Below are positions 56,920 to 64,000 of a stretch of DNA of 64,000 nt, piece after piece. Each line of letters starts with the position of its first letter. The stretch's first letter is position 1. Made by a program: the position numbers and the translations under genes. Source of the DNA: Laburnicola sp. R22_1 (Eukaryota; Ascomycota; Dothideomycetes; Pleosporales; Didymosphaeriaceae); the NCBI GenBank assembly GCA_014281115.1, contig JACONQ010000015.1:1798001-1862000 (forward strand). The letters run 5' to 3'. The notes below the pieces were generated by a model that searched no databases, had not been told where the DNA came from, and saw only the letters and a list, made by a program, of their open reading frames with translations.

Positions 56920-59032
56920 TACCGTGTCCGTGCGCGTAACGGGCCACGTCGCGTAACGGGTCACGAACACCAAAACACCAGACAAGCCACCAACTTTAAC
57001 GCGTCGTAACTCCACCACTATGGCTCCGATTGATGAGGCGATTGCAGCAATTGATTCGCTAGAACCAGGAGAACACTTTTCGTACCGCGCAATTGCTCGT
57101 CAGTTCGGTGTACCAAAGACTACGTTGACTCAAAGACACCAAGGTCGTCAGCGCCCACGGGAAGCCAAACATCGCGATCAACTACTCCTCAGCCCACAAC
57201 AAGAGTACGAGCTTGTAGAGTATATTGGAGGCTTAACAAAGCGAGGGCTACCACCTACAAGAGAGATAATACGAAATTTCGCCTCTAAGATCTCCAAGAG
57301 CGCCTCTAATGCCTAGGTTACGCGCTTCTTGAGCCGAAACCATAAGCATCTCACCTCTAAATACACCCTCGGGATGGACGCCACACGCCACAGAGCCGAC
57401 TCTAAGGACAAGTACGAGGCGTACTTCAAGCTGCTACACTCCAAGCTCACTCAGTACGGCTTGGAGCCTCGCCATATATACAATATGGATGAGAAGGGCT
57501 TCATGATCGGTGTACTCAGCCGCTCCAAACGAGTGTTCAGCCGTCGGATGTGGGAGCGTAGGGAGGTCACTGCAGCTCTCCAAGATGGCTCTCGTGAGTG
57601 GATCACCCTCTTGGCAGCCGTCTGCGCAGATGGGAGTGCTCTCTCGCCCGGCCTCATCTACCAGTCGGCGAACAGCTCACTGCAGGCCTCATGGGTGGCC
57701 GCCATTGAAGCCGGGCAACACGACGTCTTTGTGGCTTCATCTCCGTCAGGATGGACGAACAACGACATCGGATTGGCGTGGCTAGAGCAGGTATTCGATC
57801 GCTGTACGAAGCAGAAAGCGCGTCGCGGGAGGGACTGGCGTCTCCTCATACTTGACGGCCATGGCAGTCACCTCACAAAGGACTTTATCAACTACTGCGA
57901 CTCCCATCGTATACTCCTGGCCGTGTTTCCCCCTCACTCTACTCACACGCTTCAGCCACTCGATGTTGTTTGCTTCAAGCCTCTCTCAAGTAGCTACTCC
58001 AAGGAGCTCTCCAGCCACCTCCAAAGGAGCCAAGGGCTCATCCCAGTCACAAAGGGAGACTTCTTCCCATTGTTCTAGGGTGCCTGGCAGTCTGCCTTCA
58101 CGACAGAGACGATCCTCAATTCCTTTAAAGCCACTGGCATATGGCCCATAGAGCCAGAGGCTATACTCAAACGCTTCGAGAGAGAGAGCTCCAGCGAGAA
58201 TAGAGGAGGTGAAGCATGTCCCCCAGCACCCAAAGAGAGCGACTGGCGTCACATGGAGCGTCTCGTACGCTCTGCAGTGAGGGATACTGCCGCGGAGGAC
58301 TCCAAGACGCTCTCTCAAACGCTCCACTCACTCGCAGCTCAAAACGAGCTGCTACACCATGAGAATAACGGCCTAAGAGAGGCTCTTACTGTTAAGAGAA
58401 GGCACAAAAAGCGCGGCAAACCTCTCGACTTGCAGCAGCGCGAGGAGTACCATGGTGGTGCTGTCTTCTGGTCACCGCGCAAGCTGAGAGAGGCACGTGC
58501 ACGTGAGGCAGTAGTACAACACCAAGAGCATGAGGAGCAGCTTGCAAAGGCGAACAGGAAGGAGCTTCAAGCTGCTGCTAAGCTCCTCCGAGAGCAAGAG
58601 GCTGAGGAGAGACGCGTGGCGAGAGAGAGAGCCAAAGTGGTGAGAGATCAGCTGAAGGCCGAACAGGCAGCTGCTCGCGCGGCCAGAATCGAGGCCCAAA
58701 ACACTAAGAGAGCATCTAAAACTGCCCAAACGGGTAAGCGCAAAGCCTCAAGAGCGCCCTTAGCAAAGCGTGAGCCCAAGAGACGTGCGCGCGGTACTGC
58801 AGCTGTCAGGGAGTCGCCAGAAGCTGCACCAGCTGCTCCACCCAAAATCAACTCTTGTGGCCGCACCATCAACGTTCCACGCAAATATAGATAATACAAA
58901 TCAATCGCGAGCATGTTACGGGTCTCTCCACCAAAAAATCTCGTTAAAAGAGCTATTATAGCTGTTACAATAACCTCATCTTTGTGGTGGTGAGCATGTT
59001 GTTCGTGGCCCGTTACGCGCACGGACACGGTA
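56920..59032 (+). mobile_element. Fot1/pogo-type element E, 2113 bp, least decayed copy
   Basis: Perfect 27-bp terminal inverted repeats at 56920-56946 and 59006-59032, with TA at both outer ends. The left subterminal region carries a second GCGTAACGGG motif at 56951-56960. Only three bases (CCG) separate it from element D. It has almost no RIP-type changes. Confidence 0.94.
57020..58894 (+). pseudogene. Transposase of element E, full length but with two TAG stops
   Basis: A single 625-codon frame from ATG 57020 to TAA 58894. Order: Pipsqueak-type HTH (residues 1-45, FGVPKTTLTQRH), CENP-B-type HTH (about 60-125, GLPPTREIIRNFASKI), DDE_1 core with Asp157 (YNMDEKG), Asp279 (LILDGHGSH) and Asp315 (QPLDVVCFKPL), i.e. 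a DD35D spacing, then a Lys/Arg/Ala-rich coiled tail. Codons 99 (57314-57316) and 353 (58076-58078) are TAG; in both places Trp is expected and TGG-to-TAG is a CpA-to-TpA change on the other strand. All catalytic residues are present. Confidence 0.92.
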
Positions 59033-60179
59033 AATAAAAGTCTTACATGTTTAAGTCTTCATCTACTGCGTAGCATGCTGAACTGTCAGGTGTCTCCTAT
59101 CTCCCGCACGATCATATACGTGCATAAGTTTCACAGTGGTCTGTTTCTGGCCGGTGCGTGTCGATCCTCATATTTATTTCGTGCGAGTTCCTGTTTCCTG
59201 GGGTACGGACTTAGGGCGGCCGCGCGGCGTGAATCCTGAGGTATGGGCTTGATTCAAACTCGCCACATGTTTCGAGTTGAGGTCGGTAAATGCATACATA
59301 ATTAACGTGTGTGGAAGGAGATGTTTGTGTTAGAGATCAAGACATTGTGCGTAGTTTTTATACTGGGTTGAATACTTGCATACCTACAGGCTACCGTTCA
59401 ACTACGTTTCGCAGGAGTCAGTGCAGTGGCAGTCCCATATGGAACTGCCTTTCCTGGCTGATAATAAGGGTTTAGACCCCGCTACGTCATGTGTATGCTT
59501 AATTGAACTGACAGCGGAAGCGGCAGGAAACATCTGTTGCTTGGTCAGTGCTGCTACTAGAGGGCTACGTATGCAGTCCGAGAGCTCACAATTCAAAAGG
59601 ACTGCATTATCATCGCGGTATTTTCTGAGACGAATCCTCAAGGCAATGGTCTCCGAATATACAGTCTGTAGGTGTATGACCATGAAAACGCCTGAGAAAT
59701 GGGCTTTTTGGTTGATTGAACACGTCAATTGGTGTATAAGCCTTGGATGAGAACTGAAGAGTTCAGCCCGCGGTACTGTAGGCGGCGTTCACTGAGGGAG
59801 CGCCAGCTCAAGGTCTGGCCTACAGCCGCGCAGAACAGAAGTTCGATTACCTTTGAGCTTGATACTCCCTATCCAAAGTAGTGGTAATGAATGGTAGTCA
59901 GACTTCTCTCCTACCATGTACCTAAGGTATTCACTGCACGTCCACCTTTGTAAAAGACAGCACGACTGCAATCCATGGCGCTTGGTCTATTCTTGGACTC
60001 TTTGAATCTCGCATATTTCTTTGTACCCTTTGGCGCTCACAACAATGCCATTCTATCTCGCGGTTCTTTGTCTGAAATGTCTTTGACGCTGACCGAATTA
60101 GCTGCGCGTTTACATATATTCTTCGACGCACTTTTCTGACACTTTTGACTCAATATCCATCTTCTCCAACAATTTCACA
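59033..60179. other. Intergenic, about 1.1 kb
   Basis: An open frame of 124 codons at 59376-59750 overlaps one of 108 codons on the other strand; neither shows a domain or signal peptide. A short inverted pair (CTGTAGGC / GCCTACAG) lies at about 59777-59825. Composition is normal, so RIP did not spread far beyond element E. Confidence 0.5.
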
Positions 60180-61115
60180 ATGACTACTTCGACCGGACTG
60201 CGTCGCTCAGGACGCATACAAGCAAAAATTTATATGAAGAATACTTCCCTATCCAGATCACCCATTCGGAAACAGCAAACTACACGACGAGGCAGATCGT
60301 CCTCGTCTCATTCAAGCAATTCAGGAATCAAAATTGCCCTTATCGGAGAACGAAACTCTACTCGCTCAGAGAAGACGAAGGTTCCCACCTCTTCGTTCTT
60401 CGACGACTCAGCTTCATGCTCTGATTACTCCACAGACAATACCGAGGATGAAGACGACGAATCCGACGAGTACGGCGAAACCGCAGAATTTTCCTACGAT
60501 CATTTCGAGTTGCGCGCCTCTGACAATGTCGACCCCGGTAGACACTACTCCGAAGTCTCCTACGACAGCAGACTGGAGCCAGGCAATGAAGACTACAACC
60601 TCGACGATTTCGTTGCCGGGGACGACGAGACTGTCTACGGCAATGAAAGCACTGTTGATGGTAGCGATGACGATCTCGATCTTGATCTTACAACCGACCT
60701 GAGCCCCGTCAGAGAAATTCGACAATCCTCCCTCGACACATTGAGTACGCGTCGCTCTAACAGCTCTGGATCTAAACTTTTCTATTCCGATCCAGACGAT
60801 GACTCCAATCCGCTTGGAATCGCACCCTGGGCTTATCTAGGGTTTGATTACGACAAGGAAGAGCGCGAGAAAGAGCAGCCGCTCATTGCAGAAGCAAGTG
60901 CCGATATTGTGGAGGAGATTATCGATGCACTTGCGCTCTTTTCGCGACGTTGCAATTGGAACAGAGCACCCGTCCGTTTCAGACTCGCGGCTGCAGTGCT
61001 CCAGGACGAAGAGGTAAGGGATGCGTTGGAAAGCGCGGTCAGGCTAGGCCTGGGTCAGAAGTTGTCGCTTGAAGATGGGAACAAACAGTGGACGATTGGT
61101 CCCAACCGGCGTTGA
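60180..61115 (+). CDS. Acidic, largely disordered protein, unknown
   Basis: Single exon of 311 residues. The start is basic and Ser/Arg-rich (LRRSGRIQAK, then RRGRSSSSHSSNSG). The centre (about 75-215) is strongly acidic, with runs such as TEDEDDESDEYGE and GSDDDLDLDLTTDLSP. The last 90 residues may fold: GIAPWAYLGFDYDKEEREKE, IVEEIIDALALFSRRCNWNR and RFRLAAAVLQDEEVRDALES. A nuclear role is suggested by the charge pattern only. No family recognised. The upstream in-frame context (CACAATGAC) is a good start. Confidence 0.65.
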   Translation: MTTSTGLRRSGRIQAKIYMKNTSLSRSPIRKQQTTRRGRSSSSHSSNSGIKIALIGERNSTRSEKTKVPTSSFFDDSASCSDYSTDNTEDEDDESDEYGETAEFSYDHFELRASDNVDPGRHYSEVSYDSRLEPGNEDYNLDDFVAGDDETVYGNESTVDGSDDDLDLDLTTDLSPVREIRQSSLDTLSTRRSNSSGSKLFYSDPDDDSNPLGIAPWAYLGFDYDKEEREKEQPLIAEASADIVEEIIDALALFSRRCNWNRAPVRFRLAAAVLQDEEVRDALESAVRLGLGQKLSLEDGNKQWTIGPNRR

Positions 61116-62196
61116 GCAGAGGTAGACAACGGGCGATGGAAAAGAAGCGGACTCGACAGATTATTAGAATTCATAGTGTGTTGCCCCGAGATATATGATT
61201 ATTATATGCAAGCTCTACAAGAAAATACATATAAAAGGCGTCTAAAGTTAGTATCTTTATCATCTATTAAAACTCTGACTTGCGATTGTATATCCTGGGG
61301 TAACACACTAGCAGTACTGAATATATAAAGAGTGTCCGGTTTTAGTCGTCAGCCAACATGTCCCTTGATTGAGAGTGTTCTATCGAAAAGAGGTATTGAC
61401 CCTTGCAACACTCTGCATACATACTGAGATTAAGATAGTACTTGGGTGCTGAGGTGTATATTTGGTGAAGGAGTGTCGAAAATTTACGATTGCAAGTGGG
61501 ATCGTTGTCGTGCTTGGAACAACTATATCTCTTCATGTATCAAAACATCCCCCAGTCTAGTGGCTATGACAACTAACCTTTGCCATGCTACCAATCACCC
61601 TTTTTCCAAGTACATCATCGTCCTGGAGCCTATGGACGTCTGCAGCGCTAAGCAAACGATTGCAAACGGGCTCCCCACTGTGGTCGATCCTAATCGCGTT
61701 TTTTTTTTGCTTTGGCTGTTGAAACGTAGTTGGGCTGTTAAGTCTTATGATCTGTAAAAGGTTAACTTGACTATTAACGGATGTGAATGAATGAATGATA
61801 CCTTAGGTAGTGGTATGCTCTCGACATTCAAGCGTATAATACCTGAAATTAGGTACGTACATGACTAAATAGCCAACGCTAAGACCTTGACCGTCGAGAA
61901 CGACGATAATCAAGAGGCAGAGAAGAACGAGAAGGAGGACATAGAGGGTTAGGGTTTATGCGAGGGTTGATGACCGAGGCTCAAATATCTTGGCAACATG
62001 ATTCCCCGCATATTCCGTAGATCCTCCAGACGTTCCTAACGACCTAGCTCCTGCAAGTCATCAATATGTTGGAACCGAAACTACCGTGTGAACTGCATCA
62101 GACGGACCTGTCCCAATTCCGAATAGGGTATCCAAACCATTGAGCGTCTCTAGTCCAACATTTCCTCAATCATTTTTCAACCCAATCACAGCAGCT
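61116..62196. other. Intergenic, about 1.1 kb with a dispersed repeat
   Basis: Holds the 3' flank of the acidic protein gene and the promoter of the acyl-CoA dehydrogenase gene, plus repeat copy 2 at 61729-61795. Short open frames show no features. Confidence 0.5.
61729..61795 (+). repeat. Dispersed repeat, copy 2
   Basis: Pairs with 24317-24383: GTTGGGCTGTTAAGTCTTAT and GATCTGTAAAAGGTT, then GGATGTGAATGAATGAA. Most differences from copy 1 are transitions. Confidence 0.75.
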
Positions 62197-63560
62197 ATGT
62201 CAAAGACCATGAACTTCTCCATACCGCCCGCGCTACAACAGTACCTCAAAGAGCTAGACAAGTTCATCTCAGAGAAAATAGACCCACTCCAAAACAAGAA
62301 CGACAACAACCGCTTCTTCGACCATCGCCGTTAGCATTCGCGAACCGACTGGGACAACGGCGGCTGCCCCGAAAAGATTGGGAAGACCTACTCCACGAAT
62401 CGAGGAAACTAGCAGACGAAGCAGGCTTCTACCGATTATCCCTCCCGAAGCAATACGGTGGACGCAGCAACCAGGACGGCCGTGATACGGGAACATCTCG
62501 CGAGCAAGGGATTGGGCTTATTCAACGACCTCCAGAACGAGCATTCCATGGTGGGAAATTTCCCGGATGCAGTCATGGTGATGAATTACGGCAACGAGCA
62601 GCAGAAGGAAGAGTTGATCGGAGGGCGGCTTGCGGGCAAGGTTCGGATAACGTTCGGACTGACAGAGTCAAGTCATGGGTCGGACACGACGCATATGGCG
62701 ACGAGAGGTCGGCCGGAGAAAAGGGGCAGAGTGGATGGGTGGCTGTTGAACGGGTGCAAGAAGTGGCAGACTGGCATGCATACTGCGACGCATTGTTTCA
62801 TATTCGCTAGGACGGAAGGCTACAATGGCCAGGCGAAGGGTATCTCTTGTTTTGTTGTACCACGAGACACACCGGGCCTGAATGCCGACTCATACGAGTG
62901 GTGAGTTTGAAGCCTGGAAGTGCTTCGTTTGCCGCCAACCTAACAAGCAATAGGACCCTCAATAGGCCCACGGACCATGCTACGGTATCAATAAAGGATG
63001 TCTGGGTCCCAAATAGCGCTGTCCTCGGACCCATCCACAATGGCCTCGGAGTAGCACAAGCCTTCGTGCACGAAAATCGTATTCGACAAGCTGCGTCGTC
63101 CTTAGGTGCTGCTGTGTACTGTGTAAAGCAGTCAGTCCGGCATGCGAACGAGAGAGCTCCATTTGGGAAACCTCTATCGCACAATCAGGCCATACAGTTT
63201 CCCTTAGTAGAACTTGCAACTCAGTGCGAAATGTTGAGACAGCTAATCCGAAAAACGGCGGTGGAAATGGACTCAATGCCGCACGTAGAGGTCGAGAAGA
63301 GGATAGGTGATAAAGTGAGTATGTGCAACTACTGGGCGAACAGACTATGTTGCGAGGCGGCCGATCGCGCAATACAGGTCCAAGGTGGTAACGGGTATTC
63401 GAGGCATTATCCTTTCGAGCATATATGGAGGCACCATAGAAGGTACAGGATCACCGAGGGGAGTGAGGAGATCCAGATGCGCAAGATTGCAGCGTATTTG
63501 TTCGGTTTTGGCGGTAGGAAGAGCCTGGTAGATGCGACTTTGAAGGAGACGAAACTGTAG
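62197..63560 (+). pseudogene. Acyl-CoA dehydrogenase family gene with one stop and two frameshifts
   Basis: Exon 1 62197-62900, intron 62901-62953, exon 2 62954-63560. The start (MNFSIPPALQQYLKELDKFI) and the C-terminal half (VSMCNYWANRLCCEAADRAI, QVQGGNGYSRHYPFEHIWRH, RYRITEGSEEIQMRKIAAYL) are typical of a fungal acyl-CoA dehydrogenase, as is FGLTESSHGSDTTHM in the middle. Three lesions lie within 140 bp of exon 1: TAG at 62332-62334 after FFDHRR, loss of one base near 62361-62364, and a second shift near 62455-62475 that returns to the first frame. Between the shifts the other frame reads LPRKDWEDLLHESRKLADEA and GFYRLSLPKQYGGRSNQD, as expected. Either the gene is dead or this stretch has assembly errors. 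Substrate is unknown. Confidence 0.85.
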
Positions 63561-63618
63561 AACCACCATTGAATACATCCATTGGACGATTTGATTCTTC
63601 ATGCGCGTTCTCTTTCGT

Positions 63619-64000
63619 TCAGCTTATCCGTCCTAAGAGCGACTTTAACCAACGACGAAGCAATCTGTTCAGCCCAGGCATAGCATCTCTTTCCAAAATA
63701 ACAGGCAGTAGTACCACGACAAGCAGGAACCAGGTCCCAAACACGGCAATCCAGAGGAACGTATTCTTCAAAGATAGCCCACCTTTCTTCGCATGAGGCA
63801 ACTCAGGTAGCGGCTTGAACGACAGGCTCTTGAACTCGACAAAACGCATACGGTCCGTGCCAGGGGGTGGTGGAAGCGGTTTGGCAACATTGCTCAATGG
63901 AAGTGGTCTTCGCCGGCGGATCAGGTTTGAGGCATCTGATAAATTGAGCGCAGCGTCTTTAGGTGGAACGGGTGGAGGGTCGTATAATTCCCTCTTATTA
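63619..64000 (-). CDS. C-terminal part of a membrane protein, cut by the window edge
   Basis: The frame is open from the right window edge to a stop at 63619 (127 codons). The visible part begins Pro-rich (YDPPPVPPKDAALNLSD), has a dibasic run LIRRRRPLPL, then FKSLSFKPLPELPHAKKG and one membrane segment, TFLWIAVFGTWFLLVVVLLPV, close to the C-terminus, followed by a short basic tail. It could be tail-anchored. No family recognised; the start lies outside the window. Confidence 0.6.
   Translation of the reverse strand, partial: NKRELYDPPPVPPKDAALNLSDASNLIRRRRPLPLSNVAKPLPPPPGTDRMRFVEFKSLSFKPLPELPHAKKGGLSLKNTFLWIAVFGTWFLLVVVLLPVILERDAMPGLNRLLRRWLKSLLGRIS

Noticed and set aside
44648..59032. Idea that the AT-rich block is a centromere or a CRISPR-like array
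   Set aside because: All of it is explained by one hAT and five Fot1/pogo elements with defined ends; the repeats are terminal repeats, and the AT bias fits RIP.
59376..59750. 124-codon open frame right of the transposon array
   Set aside because: No recognisable feature and a 108-codon frame lies opposite; kept only as intergenic sequence.
59757..59860. Possible tRNA-like hairpin (CTGTAGGC / GCCTACAG)
   Set aside because: No A-box or B-box in the right spacing, and the arms do not make a cloverleaf.

Overview
The window is nuclear DNA of a filamentous ascomycete. Genes have short GT-AG introns (about 45-110 bp), the housekeeping proteins are typical of Pezizomycotina, and the transposons carry C-to-T/G-to-A decay of the CpA-to-TpA kind left by repeat-induced point mutation (RIP). 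The mix of families suggests a dothideomycete, perhaps Pleosporales, but that is an inference; no species can be named from the sequence alone.

Layout. 1-233: end of a Fot1/pogo-type transposon. 367-2647: a DUF1996 gene with an in-frame stop and an HD-domain hydrolase, both on the minus strand. 2946-7570: a Tc1/mariner element with a complete 3.1-kb hAT element nested inside it, sitting in the promoter shared by the HD gene and PEX16. 7658-24051: PEX16, RPN8, a SWIM-domain Sws1/Shu2 homologue, a gene-free GC-rich stretch (12.0-14.4 kb), a Fun19-like SWIRM protein, a Cdc50/Lem3 flippase subunit, a secreted M43 metalloprotease, a small membrane protein whose tail is replaced by a hAT-type MITE, and a Bor1-like SLC4 transporter. 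24984-43430: a dense housekeeping block with RPC82, QCR2, CENP-W, NAA35/MAK10, ATP15, PRE5, VPS55, VPS68, LOC1, an alpha/beta hydrolase, MAU2/SCC4 and a small mitochondrial-type protein. 44038-44257: a 44-residue cysteine-containing secreted peptide gene. 44648-59032: about 14 kb of transposons, namely one hAT (3.67 kb) followed by five Fot1/pogo elements end to end. 60180-64000: an acidic unknown protein, a broken acyl-CoA dehydrogenase gene, and a partial membrane protein at the window edge.

How the parts work together. There is no single pathway. The genes cover basic cell functions: proteasome (RPN8, PRE5), Pol III, respiration (QCR2, ATP15), kinetochore and cohesin loading, N-terminal acetylation, ribosome assembly, endosomal sorting and lipid flipping. 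VPS55 and VPS68, whose yeast products form one complex, are direct neighbours. The other main story is mobile DNA: three superfamilies with exact boundaries and target duplications, nested insertion, end-to-end insertion, and RIP that looks strongest in the middle of the Fot array. Exon joins given below are my own, chosen so that splice sites, reading frame and family conservation agree; every model stated as intact has a total length divisible by three.
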